A stretch of DNA of 64,000 bases from Desertivirga brevis (GTDB lineage: Bacteria > Bacteroidota > Bacteroidia > Sphingobacteriales > Sphingobacteriaceae), in assembly GCF_017355835.1 (NCBI RefSeq), contig NZ_JAFEWF010000008.1:248001-312000 (forward strand), written 5' to 3'. Positions 16,628 to 27,300 of the stretch are shown here, piece after piece. Numbering within the stretch: position 1 is the stretch's first letter; each line of letters opens with the position of its first letter. A model generated the notes under the pieces. It had not been told where the DNA came from. It did no database searches and saw only the letters and a list, made by a program, of their open reading frames with translations. The translations under genes were made by a program, and so were the position numbers.

Positions 16628-17398
16628 CTAATTCTGTTTAGGCTTTAGTGATGCTACGTATTCCAGTGGTGTCATCTTGAATTGCTTTTGAAAGTTTTTC
16701 CCAAATACGGATTGTGACGCAAAGCCTACCATCTCCGCTATCTCATATATTTTATAGTCCCTCGTGGCCAATAATTCTGCAGCTTTTCTTAATCGGGTTA
16801 GATTGATCAATTCTTTAGGGGATAATGAAGAAAGTGACTTTATCTTCCTATAGAAAGTTGGGCGGCTCATGTTCATATGGTCGGAAAGCATATCTATATC
16901 AAGATTTGCATTCCGAATGTTTTTGTGAATATGATCATTTAATCTTTTCAGAAAAAGCTCATCTGTTTTCGAATATGCCATTACTCTCACATCTTCAAAG
17001 GGTGAATGCGCGAAGTGGTCTTTAATTTTAGCTCTGTTCTTTAAAAGATTATTTATTTGCGCGATAAGGTATTCAGGAGAGAAAGGTTTCTCTATATAAG
17101 CGTCTGCACCCACTTCTAAGCCTTCAACTCTCGCTTTATATGTGTTTTTAGCGGTTAGAAGTATCAGCGGAATGTGGCAGTAGGCGACATTTGATTTTAT
17201 CGACTGGCAAAGTTCAAACCCATCAATCCCTGGCATCATAATATCACTAACTATTAAACTTACCATTTGGTCGTCTAAAATAGCAAGTGCCTCTGATCCG
17301 TCCGATGCTGTTTTTACCTCATAAACGTCTGAGAGAATTTCTGTAAGAAAATCAAGGATATCCTCGTTATCGTCAACAACTAGAATTGTGTCTGCCAT
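16628..17398 (-). CDS. Response regulator with AraC-type DNA-binding domain (split HTCS output half)
   Basis: A 256-residue regulator. The receiver, about 1-120, has VVDDNED, phospho-acceptor Asp52 in VSDIMMPG, Thr82 and Lys104 in IEKPF. The AraC/XylS helix-turn-helix pair, about 150-253, has RLRKAAELL and the signature IAEMVGFASQSVFGKNFQKQF. This is exactly the C-terminal half of a Bacteroides hybrid two-component system, here on its own gene 11 nt downstream of the sensor half. It is expected to activate the neighbouring PL11 operon or the glutaminase gene. Confidence 0.93.
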   Translation of the reverse strand: MADTILVVDDNEDILDFLTEILSDVYEVKTASDGSEALAILDDQMVSLIVSDIMMPGIDGFELCQSIKSNVAYCHIPLILLTAKNTYKARVEGLEVGADAYIEKPFSPEYLIAQINNLLKNRAKIKDHFAHSPFEDVRVMAYSKTDELFLKRLNDHIHKNIRNANLDIDMLSDHMNMSRPTFYRKIKSLSSLSPKELINLTRLRKAAELLATRDYKIYEIAEMVGFASQSVFGKNFQKQFKMTPLEYVASLKPKQN

Positions 17399-17409
17399 TT
17401 ATTTAGGGT

Positions 17410-20400
17410 TTACTTGCCAAGAACAAATTCAAATTTTTGTCTCAGGGGCAATGTTACTTCAAAAATTGTTAGTTGGTTATCAATGTTCAATAATTTCAGA
17501 CTTCCACTATGGAGGTCGGTAAGCGACTTAGCAAGTGATAAACCAATGCCGGTGCCGGACTTGCCTTTTCCGTTCGCTGCCCGGTAGAAGGGGTCAAATA
17601 CCTTAGACCTTTCGTTGTTTGAAATACCCGGGCCATCATTTATAAACATAATACTGAAAGTCTGATCGTCTCCCTGAGGTAACATTAGCTTTACTTCAAC
17701 AAATGTTTCGCAATACTTCACTGAGTTTGATAGTAGATTGCTGGTGATCTTGATTAAGGCTTCCCGGTCAACAAAGGCATAAAAAGGATCACTTGCCAGG
17801 CCCTCAATAATAGTAATTCCCTTTTTTTCTGCCTCATCTTTAAAAAAGCCAATCTGATGTTTTAGTAATAAAGTTATATCAACTTTTACAAAGTTTAATT
17901 CGAACTGGTTTATTTCAGTCTTTCTAAAATCGAGGAGCTGGTTGGTCAATTCAAGCAAACGATTAGTGTTTTTTTCGATCATCAAGAGGTTTTTCCTGAT
18001 AGCCGGTACTTCTTCAATTTTTTTCAGAGCTCGTTCTGCCGGACCCTTAATCAGTGTAAGCGGAGTTTGTATCTCATGGGCAATCGTTGTGAAAAATTCA
18101 ATCTTGGCTTGATATACTTCCCTCTCTTTCTCCAGTTCGTAGAGCTGAAGCTTGGCTCGATTCTTTCTCTCAATCCTTACCTGATAATACCGAATTGCAT
18201 AATAGATCAGTATGGTTGCCACAGTTAAATACAGTAAGTAAGCCTGTACGCTTTTCCAAATAGGGGGCAAAACTCTTATGGACAAGGTCTTATTTTGCGC
18301 TTCCCAGCTGCCCACATTGCTTTCGGCAACCACAGTAAAAGAATAAGTGCCTGGCGAAAGATCTGTGAAATATGCTTTTCTGTTACTTGCCAAATAAGTC
18401 CATTTTTTATCAAGCCCCGTCATTTTGTATTTATACTTGATCACCGTAGGTGAAGAATAACTTAATGCTGCAAATTCAATATTAAAATTGGCTTGATTAT
18501 AATTAAGAGTAATGGTATCTGTATAATTAATGGACTTTTTTAAGACGGGAGTTTGGCCTGGCACCACCTCACGATTATCTATCTGAAAGCCCGTAAAATA
18601 CAGAGCAGGAGGATTTGGCCTTACATTGAAGGACTTGGGGTGGAAGGCAATCATGCCTTTTACACTACCAAAATACATCTTTCCATCCGGGTCTTTATAG
18701 GCTGAATTATAGTTGAACTGGTCTGTTAATAATCCGTTGGCTTGTGTGTATACCTTGATTTGATCATTCTCAGGGTTAAGGCAAATAAGGCCCTTAAGTG
18801 AACTAACCCAGAGATGCCCCGAATTGTCTTCCAGAGTGCGATAGACATTATTTGTAGGAAATCCGGTTTTTGTTGAAAATTTCCTGAAGGTCTTACGGTC
18901 TTTCTCCAGGCGGATTAAACCTCCTCCTTCTGTTGCAAACCACAAACGCCCCTTACCGTCCTCCATTATGCCCTGAATCAGGAAATCTGACTCTTTGCCG
19001 CGGTCCGGTCGGCCGTAGAAACGTATGTTTCCATTTTCCCCCGTTCTTGGATTATAATAAAAAGCTCCCTCTGTTAAACTACCAACCCAGACAAACCCTT
19101 TGCGATCTTCAGCTAATGAATAGACGAAATCAGTTTTTGGGAAGTAGGGTTGTTTATAGAACACTCTTCTTTTGGCATCAAATTCGAAAAGCCCTCCTCC
19201 AATTGTGCCGATCAGTAGTGCCTTTTGTGTAGTCTTGTAAATGCACATGACGAAATCACTCGAACTTCCGGTCTGCGACTTAATTATGTCAAATCGATCC
19301 CTAACAAGCCCAGATGCACGGTCAATTACTTCAAGCCCACGCAGATACGGGCCCACAAAGACAACATCGTTGTCCACAAAAAGTCCATGAATATTAGGGT
19401 AGGAGATGCTTGCACTCTTACCGGTGGAGGTATAAAAGCCGAAGCGGGCTGAATGGGTATTAAATTTATTTAAACCTGCATCTTCGGTTCCGATCCAGAT
19501 CTCTTTTCCGTCAATGCTCTGAATTTCTCTTACTGCGCTACCTGAAATAGAGTTTTTTGAGCTAAGCGGGTAGTATTTTTCAAACCTGCTCGTTTCTCTT
19601 GAGAAGTAGTTGAGCCCACCGAAAAAAGTTCCTGCCCATACACCGCCTTCCTTATCTCTGCACAGTGCATACACCGCGTTATCTGATATTGAAAAAGGAT
19701 CGTCGGCTCTTTTCTTGAAATTTAAAATTTCACCAGAGCCCAAATTATAACTATAGATACCACTTTCCGATGCAATCCAGCAGCTATTTTCTTCGCCTGC
19801 AATAATATCCCTGATGTAAATCCCGGTTCCGTCAGTATTCCTTCTTAAAACAGATCTTAATTTTTGAGTGTTTACATCAAAGCTCAGAAGGCCTTGCTTG
19901 GTTGTTCCTACTAAGATCTGGTTAGCAAAAGAGAATACGCGACTAATAGTTTTTAAGTTCGCGGCAATGCTCTTCTCAAATATTTCAAAACGTAATAACC
20001 TGTTGCTTCTCACATCAAGCTTTTTCAATATTCCCTGCCGGTCGCCCAGCCATAGGTTGCCAGTACTATCCAGCGAGAAACAGGTAGCAGAAATGCCAGT
20101 GTAGGTAAAGCGCTGTTGTTTATTGTTAAAACGAAAAACCTCGTCTCGTGAAATGAACCAGATATTATTCTCCCGGTCACATTTTAGGTAGCTGATATCA
20201 AAGCTATCCGGACTGGCAATCTTACGTAGGGACTCTTTCATGGGATCATACCGGAACAGCCCCGACCCGGTTGCAATCCAGATAAAGCCTTCAAGGTCCT
20301 CGCAGATCGAATTAATACTAATGTCAGAAAGTGAACCAATTGTATTACTGTTGGCTATAGTCTTGAAGGTATATCCATCGAACCTGTCAATGCCGCTTTT

Positions 20401-20571
20401 TGTCCCTACCCATATAAATCCTTTTCTATCCTGCAACAGACTAAATACTGTGCTGTGAGATAGCCCGTGTTCAGTCTGAAAGTGCCTGAAATAGTAGGAC
20501 TGGCCTCTAGCACCTAGAAAGGTAAGGAGCAGTGTTAAGAAAAGAAGACTTCGCTTTATAACAAAATGCAT
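17410..20571 (-). CDS. Hybrid-type sensor kinase with Reg_prop propeller (split HTCS sensor half)
   Basis: A 1053-residue periplasmic sensor and kinase. After a signal peptide (about 1-24) come two-component regulator propeller repeats through about residue 640 (pattern GLSHSTVFSLLQDRKGFIWVG, DISINSICEDLEGFIWIATG). A Y_Y_Y domain (about 690-760, YKYKMTGLDKKW) and one transmembrane helix (about 770-790) follow. HisKA has His832 in AHEIQTPLTL, and HATPase has NLLSNSVKY, NDGPGIS and GTGIGLSL. It stops after the HATPase; the usual fused receiver and AraC domains are encoded by the next gene. It likely senses an oligosaccharide in the periplasm. Confidence 0.93.
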   Translation of the reverse strand: MHFVIKRSLLFLTLLLTFLGARGQSYYFRHFQTEHGLSHSTVFSLLQDRKGFIWVGTKSGIDRFDGYTFKTIANSNTIGSLSDISINSICEDLEGFIWIATGSGLFRYDPMKESLRKIASPDSFDISYLKCDRENNIWFISRDEVFRFNNKQQRFTYTGISATCFSLDSTGNLWLGDRQGILKKLDVRSNRLLRFEIFEKSIAANLKTISRVFSFANQILVGTTKQGLLSFDVNTQKLRSVLRRNTDGTGIYIRDIIAGEENSCWIASESGIYSYNLGSGEILNFKKRADDPFSISDNAVYALCRDKEGGVWAGTFFGGLNYFSRETSRFEKYYPLSSKNSISGSAVREIQSIDGKEIWIGTEDAGLNKFNTHSARFGFYTSTGKSASISYPNIHGLFVDNDVVFVGPYLRGLEVIDRASGLVRDRFDIIKSQTGSSSDFVMCIYKTTQKALLIGTIGGGLFEFDAKRRVFYKQPYFPKTDFVYSLAEDRKGFVWVGSLTEGAFYYNPRTGENGNIRFYGRPDRGKESDFLIQGIMEDGKGRLWFATEGGGLIRLEKDRKTFRKFSTKTGFPTNNVYRTLEDNSGHLWVSSLKGLICLNPENDQIKVYTQANGLLTDQFNYNSAYKDPDGKMYFGSVKGMIAFHPKSFNVRPNPPALYFTGFQIDNREVVPGQTPVLKKSINYTDTITLNYNQANFNIEFAALSYSSPTVIKYKYKMTGLDKKWTYLASNRKAYFTDLSPGTYSFTVVAESNVGSWEAQNKTLSIRVLPPIWKSVQAYLLYLTVATILIYYAIRYYQVRIERKNRAKLQLYELEKEREVYQAKIEFFTTIAHEIQTPLTLIKGPAERALKKIEEVPAIRKNLLMIEKNTNRLLELTNQLLDFRKTEINQFELNFVKVDITLLLKHQIGFFKDEAEKKGITIIEGLASDPFYAFVDREALIKITSNLLSNSVKYCETFVEVKLMLPQGDDQTFSIMFINDGPGISNNERSKVFDPFYRAANGKGKSGTGIGLSLAKSLTDLHSGSLKLLNIDNQLTIFEVTLPLRQKFEFVLGK

Positions 20572-20833
20572 GGCTAGTAGGCCAAATATAGAAATTCAAT
20601 GTTTCGGTTTAAAGAGGCTAAGGTCTTTAAGTAGGACAAAATTGGACGGAGATAACAATCGACCTTTCCTCAAGCATTCAGAGGAGCTCCTCCGGGGAAG
20701 TTTGAGACGTTTTGATTAAAGTTTGAACAAATCTGCAATAGAAGATTCGCTTATTTTGAGCCTTGCAGTTATAACACCGCCAGTGGAATCTTACGATCTA
20801 TCTAAGTAAAACTGGTATAAATACACACTTTAT

Positions 20834-23284
20834 ATGAAGCTAAAACTAATCCCCTTCATTTTTATCTTGACAGCCTCTGTTTATTGCAGAGCCCAGGTTT
20901 CTAAAGCTCCAGCTTATCCACTTATTGCCCATGACCCATATTTTAGTATATGGTCTACCCACGATACCTTGAACAAAGGCACAACCACTCACTGGACTAA
21001 TAAAGATCATTCGTTAACCGGATTTATCAAGGTTGATAATGTTCTATATCGTTTCCTGGGAAAAAATTCTGCTGCTTATAAGGCTGTTGTACCAGCAGGT
21101 GATGAGGCTAATGTAGAAGTTAGCTATACTGAGACAGAACCTACTGGCGACTGGAAGCTTTTGAATTACGACGAACGTAGCTGGAAAAGAGGTAAGGAAC
21201 CTTTTAGTCACGATAGAAGCCTCGGCTCCACGGTTTGGACAAGTAAGGAGCTTTGGACCAGAAGAGTTTTTGACTTTAAAGGAAATCCGGGGCAGAAGTT
21301 GTCTTTGAGGATTCAGCACGATGACGATGCCATCGTTTGGATTAACGGCGAAATGGTGTATTCTAAAAAAGGTAATTCAAGTAATTATATATATGTGCCC
21401 TTAGCTGCTGCCGTAATTTCAAAACTGAAGAGAAGTGGTAATGTGATGGCCATCTATGTAAAGAACACCGGGGGCGATAGTTATCTGGATGCGGGATTAT
21501 CTGAAGGCCCATTACCTGAGATCAAGTCTCTCACAGCTTATCAGAAAGGGGTGAACATCTCAGCAACACAAACAACTTACGATTTTACTTGCGGTAAGGT
21601 AGATCTGAAGCTGACCTTTAGTAGTCCCCTGTTGCCTAATGATCTAAACCTTCTTTCCCGTCCTGTTTCTTATGTAAGTTATTCAGTAAAATCAAACGAC
21701 GGAGTACCCCATACAGTTGATCTTTTCTTTGGCGCCTCTACAAATCTGAGCGTTAATACACCTTCTCAGCTGGTACAAGCTGAGAAATTTAAAACAGGAG
21801 ATCTGGCGGTGTTGAAAGCGGGGACGGTGGAGCAGCCGGTACTTAAAAAAAGAGGTGATGATTTGAGAATTGATTGGGGGCATATGTATGTTGCTGTTCC
21901 GCTAAACTATAAGGCCAGCCAAAGTATAAGCTCTAATGCTCAAACTGACCCCTTTTCTGTTAAGTCAGCTACCACACCTGTTAATGGTAAGGATCTTGTT
22001 CTTGGAACAATCATCCCTGCAGGCAAAGTCGGAACTGTCGAGAAGAAGTTCTACACCTTGCTAGGGTATGATGATATATTATCCGTTCAATATTTTGGAA
22101 CTAACTTAAGACCCTGGTGGAACAATGCTGGAAATGTAAAGATCACTGATCTTCTTACCCGTTCATCCCAAGATTATCCTGCTATAATCAAATCATGTGA
22201 TGATTTTGACAGAAGTCTTTATAATGATGCTTTGAAGGCCGGGGGCGAAGAGTATGCAAAGTTATGTGTCCTTGCTTATCGTCAAAGTGTTGCTGCTCAT
22301 AAATTAGTGAAAAGCCCGCAGGGAGATATTCTTTTCCTTTCAAAAGAAAACTTTAGTAACGGATCCATTAACACAGTGGATGTTACCTATCCCTCAGCGC
22401 CCATGTTCCTGTACTATAACCCCGAGCTTTTAAAAGGAATGCTTAACGGAATCTTTTACTATAGTGAAAGTGGAAGATGGAAAAAGCCCTTTGCCGCACA
22501 CGATCTGGGAACTTATCCTTTGGCTAATGGACAGACCTACGGGGAGGATATGCCGGTAGAAGAATCCGGTAATATGCTTATTCTGACTGCCGCTATTGCC
22601 AAAGCAGAAGGTAAGGCTGATTATGCAAAGGCACATTGGCCTGTTTTAACAACTTGGGCAGAATACTTGCGAAAAGAGGGATTTGATCCTGCTAACCAGC
22701 TTTGTACAGATGATTTTGCCGGACATCTCGCTAGAAACGCAAACCTCTCCATTAAAGCAATTGTAGGTCTTCGTTCTTATGCAATGCTAGCTGAAATGCT
22801 TGGTAAGAATGCAGAGGCTGCGGATTACAGAAAGATATCTGAAGAAATGGCTTTGAAATGGATAGATAAGGCTGATGCAGGAGACCACTATGCTCTTACC
22901 TTCGATAATAAAAATACCTGGAGCCAGAAGTATAATTTAGTATGGGACAAATTATTAGGGTTCAATATATTTCCAAAAACGGTCATCGAGAAGGAAATGT
23001 CGTACTATCTCACTAAGCAAAATACCTATGGATTGCCGCTAGATAGTCGCCGCACTTACACCAAGTCTGACTGGATAATCTGGACTGCTACCTTAGCAGA
23101 TAAGCCTGGGGATTTTCAAAAATTGCTGAGCCCGGTTTATCGGTTTGCGACAGAAACAACTGGCCGTGTGCCCCTAAGCGACTGGCATGAAACTACAGAT
23201 GGGAAAAATGTAGGGTTTCAGGCCAGAAGTGTGGTTGGAGGATACTTTATCAAAATGCTGGAAGCGAAATTTGCCGGGAAATAG
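20834..23284 (+). CDS. GtaA-type glutaminase family protein (DUF4964/5127/4965/1793)
   Basis: An 816-residue exported protein with a signal peptide (about 1-20, ending YCRAQ). The segment order matches the fungal glutaminase A family in Bacteroidota. A DUF4964-like opening starts near APAYPLIAHDPYFSIWS, and an N-terminal DUF5127 domain includes a galactose-binding-like insert around 150-220 (LRIQHDDDAIVWINGEMVY). The DUF4965/DUF1793 helical catalytic-type region runs to the end (YGEDMPVEESGNMLIL). Reported members hydrolyse glutamine, but many of this family are uncharacterised, so the substrate is uncertain. It is divergent from the split HTCS sensor gene. Confidence 0.85.
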   Translation: MKLKLIPFIFILTASVYCRAQVSKAPAYPLIAHDPYFSIWSTHDTLNKGTTTHWTNKDHSLTGFIKVDNVLYRFLGKNSAAYKAVVPAGDEANVEVSYTETEPTGDWKLLNYDERSWKRGKEPFSHDRSLGSTVWTSKELWTRRVFDFKGNPGQKLSLRIQHDDDAIVWINGEMVYSKKGNSSNYIYVPLAAAVISKLKRSGNVMAIYVKNTGGDSYLDAGLSEGPLPEIKSLTAYQKGVNISATQTTYDFTCGKVDLKLTFSSPLLPNDLNLLSRPVSYVSYSVKSNDGVPHTVDLFFGASTNLSVNTPSQLVQAEKFKTGDLAVLKAGTVEQPVLKKRGDDLRIDWGHMYVAVPLNYKASQSISSNAQTDPFSVKSATTPVNGKDLVLGTIIPAGKVGTVEKKFYTLLGYDDILSVQYFGTNLRPWWNNAGNVKITDLLTRSSQDYPAIIKSCDDFDRSLYNDALKAGGEEYAKLCVLAYRQSVAAHKLVKSPQGDILFLSKENFSNGSINTVDVTYPSAPMFLYYNPELLKGMLNGIFYYSESGRWKKPFAAHDLGTYPLANGQTYGEDMPVEESGNMLILTAAIAKAEGKADYAKAHWPVLTTWAEYLRKEGFDPANQLCTDDFAGHLARNANLSIKAIVGLRSYAMLAEMLGKNAEAADYRKISEEMALKWIDKADAGDHYALTFDNKNTWSQKYNLVWDKLLGFNIFPKTVIEKEMSYYLTKQNTYGLPLDSRRTYTKSDWIIWTATLADKPGDFQKLLSPVYRFATETTGRVPLSDWHETTDGKNVGFQARSVVGGYFIKMLEAKFAGK

Positions 23285-23296
23285 TAAATGAATTAA

Positions 23297-23330
23297 AAAG
23301 CCGGGATAACTAACCCCGGCTTTTTTTAGA
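23297..23330 (+). terminator. Intrinsic terminator after the glutaminase gene
   Basis: AAAGCCGGG pairs with CCCGGCTTT around an AT-rich loop, then seven T residues. It lies 13 bp past the stop. Confidence 0.92.
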
Positions 23331-23374
23331 TGACGAATAAAGTTATGTTTTGTAATTCCCAGCTTTGCTACTAC

Positions 23375-23755
23375 TTAAGTTGGCACATGTTTAGAATTTG
23401 ATAGCTGCCTTTCTATACGGCTGATTAATGCTTTTTCATCAAAAGGCTTCAGAATTACATCATTTGCCCCCTCCCAAGGTATGCTGTTATAAAGATCCTC
23501 TTCTCCCGACATAATTATGATCGGTATCGTATGGTAGAGCGGGTGCTGCTTCAATTCCCGGCAGAGATCCCGGCCATTTAATTCACCCAGTTGTATGTCG
23601 AGCAAAATTAAATGGGGTTGAAATTCATTAATAAGTTCAACAAGATCTTCACCTGTTGCGCTGTAATTTACCTCATAGTGCCAATGCTCAAGTAATAATA
23701 TTATCGTTTCTCTAATTAATTCGTCGTCTTCCACCACTACTATTCGTTCTTGCAT
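23375..23755 (-). CDS. Stand-alone receiver-domain response regulator
   Basis: A protein of about 126 residues (start at MQERIVVVEDDE; an upstream in-frame ATG at 23788 would add 11 residues). It is a single receiver domain with the acidic pair EDDE, phospho-acceptor Asp in LLLDIQLGE, Ser in IIIMSGEE and Lys in VILKPFDE. It has no output domain, so it may act in a phosphorelay or by protein-protein contact. The 1312-residue multi-PAS kinase upstream on the same strand is a likely partner; between them lies a small membrane protein with its own promoter. Confidence 0.9.
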   Translation of the reverse strand: MQERIVVVEDDELIRETIILLLEHWHYEVNYSATGEDLVELINEFQPHLILLDIQLGELNGRDLCRELKQHPLYHTIPIIIMSGEEDLYNSIPWEGANDVILKPFDEKALISRIERQLSNSKHVPT

Positions 23756-23813
23756 CTTTTCAAGTTCTAGGTTATCGTAAATGATCACGTATGCAAATAG
23801 TAATCCAAAAGTT

Positions 23814-24206
23814 CTATACCCAGTATTTTCTACCTAGCTTTGTTAATTGAATAAGGGCTATGAAGCCCGAAATCATCGCCGGAAATTGAGGTATTTGTAG
23901 TAGTGCCGCCAGTCCTGTAAGATGCGGGTGAGGCAAAAGACTAACCAGCATTTGAAGGACCATAAAGATGTAGATTGGAAGTTGAATAATTTTAAGACCA
24001 ATTAATTCTGGGGTCGTAGTAGCAATTGCCAATGCCCATAAAATAAGAGAAAAATTAACCGAAGGGCTTAGGACAACAAGTTCAGGTGAAGAGTGATTTA
24101 TAGATAATAAAAGGGCTGAGATCAACTGGCCAATTGCGAAGCAAATCAACAAAATGGAGAATAGCCATGGCCTTGCCAATGGATTCTTTACATTGAAATT
24201 TTTCAT
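23814..24206 (-). CDS. Small four-helix membrane protein, unknown function
   Basis: About 130 residues, from the ATG at 24206 (MKNFNVKNPLARP); an upstream ATG at 24239 is less suitable. It is nearly all hydrophobic, with four predicted helices (FSILLICFAIGQLISALLL; LILWALAIATTTPELI; LPIYIFMVLQMLVSLL; FPAMISGFIALIQL). I do not recognise a family. It has a consensus promoter of its own 49-78 nt upstream, and the stand-alone receiver gene follows on the same strand 58 nt after it, so they may be one transcript. Confidence 0.75.
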   Translation of the reverse strand: MKNFNVKNPLARPWLFSILLICFAIGQLISALLLSINHSSPELVVLSPSVNFSLILWALAIATTTPELIGLKIIQLPIYIFMVLQMLVSLLPHPHLTGLAALLQIPQFPAMISGFIALIQLTKLGRKYWV

Positions 24207-24254
24207 AGTATCTTGAGTGTGTGTATGAAAAATATACAATAATTATTCCACAAT

Positions 24255-24284
24255 CAAAGTTAACGGGAAAGCGAATTATTCAAA
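24255..24284 (-). promoter_or_regulatory. Consensus Bacteroidota promoter for the membrane protein/receiver genes
   Basis: On the minus strand: TTTG at 24284-24281, an 18-nt spacer, then TAACTTTG at 24262-24255. Both boxes match the consensus. Predicted start near 24249 gives a 43-nt leader to the ATG at 24206. Confidence 0.75.
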
Positions 24285-24371
24285 CTTCCCCGTTCATTGT
24301 GTGCATCTTAAAAATTGAAAAGAATCGCAGCATCAATAGAGCCCGGAAATTAAGAAGGCTCCCCAATCCCG

Positions 24372-27300
24372 TTATTGTAACAAGTCTTTTTCTAACGTTA
24401 AATCACCTCCTTGCATTTTCGAAAGACATCCGCTATTGCAAAGCCATCTGTCGGCAAGCGAAATATCCGTAAAGAACTGCGTAATTACGTTCCCCATCTT
24501 CACGTCGATACTTTTTTTAGCGGACATTTGACTAAATGAGCTGTTTGAAAATATCCAGGCAAAGTATTTTAAACCAGCTTGTTCCATTAACGGAAACCAT
24601 TCTTTTCCAACCCAGTCAGAAGCTTCAGACCAGGTGCCACGAACATTCGAATTATCGTTTAAAACTTTGTCGCATTTATGCTTTTTAAGCATCTCAAGCA
24701 TTTTTAAACAGCCCTTCTGTACAGAGTCCAGATCATGAAAACCTATCCAGTCTACCTCCAGGCAGTTCTGTTTCTGATTATGCTTAATTGTTATTGAAGG
24801 GTCCTGATAGTAATTTTCGTCTAAAATTAATGGTATTTGTTCCTTTTCTGGTTGTAAAGGAAGTCTAAAATAAAAAGTTGACCCTTTACCTAATTCGCTT
24901 TCTATCCAGAAGCTGCCTTTATGTCTCTTTAAAATTTCAGAAGATATGAAGAGCCCTAGGCCTAATCCTTCAAATCTCATTGCTGTGTTATCTACTCGGT
25001 AGTATCTGTCAAACAACCTGTCAAGGTGATCTTCTGCTATACCAATTCCAAAGTCCTGTACCGCAACTATAATGTTATCTTGTTCAACTTTGTAATTGAC
25101 TGTAACTTTATCAGCATCCGGGGAATACTTCATAGCATTTGTAAGAAAATTATGCATCACCTGTTCCAGTCGCAATTGATCACCTTTAAATATTACATCT
25201 TCGCTCGCTTCTAGTTCAATCTTATGCTTAATTGCAGTGTGCTGTACACTCTCGATGCTATTTGTAAGCATCTTCAGAAAGCTGAAGGGCTCAATGTTGT
25301 AGATCATCTTGCCTGCATTAATTTTAGTTACATCCAGTAGGTCGTTGATTAATTTTTCTAAACGAAAAATATGCTCTGCTGATTTTTGAATAAAGTTTCC
25401 TAGTTTAGAGGTATCCTTGGTCCTTTGAATAAGCTGGTTAAATGCCTTGATGCTAGTGAGTGGGGTCTTCAATTCGTGGCTGGCAATGGACAGAAATTCG
25501 TCTTTTTTCTGATCATTTCTTTTTTGAAGATCTATATTGGTATTCGTACCTAACCACAAGGTTATTTCATTGTTTTCGATATATGGAACAGCTTGCGCGA
25601 GATGCCAAACGTATTCTCCATTTGCCATTCGAAGACGGAACTCGTACATGTATCTCTCTCCGGATTGGAGACTCTTAGTCCAATTTTCTAGGCAGTCCGG
25701 TAAATCCTCCGGATGGATAAATTTTTGCCAACCATGTCCGACTACCTCATCAACAGTGTATCCAAAGTCTTTGCATACTATCTCATTTACGTAATCTAGT
25801 TCCCCGCTTGGCTTTGCCGTCCATACTTGTTGCGGAATAGCATTCAACATGAATTTAAAACGTTTTTCGCTTTCCTCAATGTGCCTTCTGGCAGCGACCT
25901 GCTGGGTCACATCGATAGCAACAACCATAATGCTAAAAGTGGCTTCATTGTCGTCTTTAAGCGGATGGTAAACGAAATTGAAGTAGCATTCCTCTAGATT
26001 TCCCTTGCGCTCTAAATAAGCTTTCACTTCATTGCCTCTAAATGCATTCCCTGTGCTCATTACATCATTTAGAATTTGCAGGAATGGTTGACCTTCCAAT
26101 TCAGGCAAGGCCACTATCAGCGGTTGGCCGACTATAACGTCGGTTTTTCCCCATAATTCAAGAATTTGCTTGTTTGCTGATTCAATAATTAGTTCCTTGC
26201 CCGTTAACACCCCAATTGCAACAGGAGCATCTGCAACCATAAATCGGATCCGAGCTTCTTTATCAGCAAGTTTATGTACGGTTTCCTCCAGATGTTGCCG
26301 AATTCTAGCAAGTTCTTCGTTAGTGGAAAGCAATTCTTCATTAGCAGCGGCTAGTTCCTCATTTGTGGCAGTAACCTCCTCGTTTAAGGCTTGTTGTTCT
26401 TCATAGCTGGCTTCAAGCATATTACGGGATTCTACAAGAGCCGTAATATCATTCGCAGCTACAATGATTCCAATCGATTCTCCTTCATTATTTAAAAGGG
26501 GATTATAGCTAAAACTTACGTATTTTGTAGCCGGGCCGTTATTAGTGTTTACGTAAAATACTTCTTCTTCCTGACGATAGGGCTTTTTTGTATCGTAAAC
26601 CTCTTTAAGAAGTCTTGGAAAAGGTTGGTCTTCTAACTCCGGCAATACTTCCATCAGTGTTCTACCTTTTATCTCTCCTAAAGGTCGATCCCATAAAGTT
26701 GCAATTTCCTGGTTAGCTAGCTCTATTCTTAACTCCTGTCCCTTAAGGAGCATTAAGGCATACGGCGCAGTTTCGATCAAGCTTCTTAAGCTACTTTCAC
26801 TTTCTTCAATTTTCTTTTTGCTTAAAACCTGGCTTGTAACGTCATATGAGACCTGTAGAACTCCAACTATTTTTTCCTCTTCATACATTGGGGTATAGGA
26901 AACATTGTAATAGCCAGTTTCCATAATGCCTTTCTTGTTTAACGTTACCGGTATTTCATATCCCTTGAAAGCTGTGCCTGATCGGTAAACGTTGTAAAGT
27001 ATTTCATAGATAGGTTGCTCTTTAACCTCCGGAAGGGCCTCCAGTAAGGGCTTGTTGATTATTTCGGAAGTTTTTTCAGCTAGTTCCAATGCTGGAGTAT
27101 TAGCCAAGGAGATTGTAAGATCATCTCCACGGAAGACAGCCATTGCAGCAGGAGCCTGTTCAATCATTCTTCTGAAACGGCTTTCACTAAGAGCAAGGTC
27201 TTGCGTTCTAATTCTTACACGGTCCTCAAGTTCATTGTTTAGAGCGAAAAGATTCTGTTGAGTTTGGTGCAGTTCTTCATTAATAACACTTAATTCTTCA

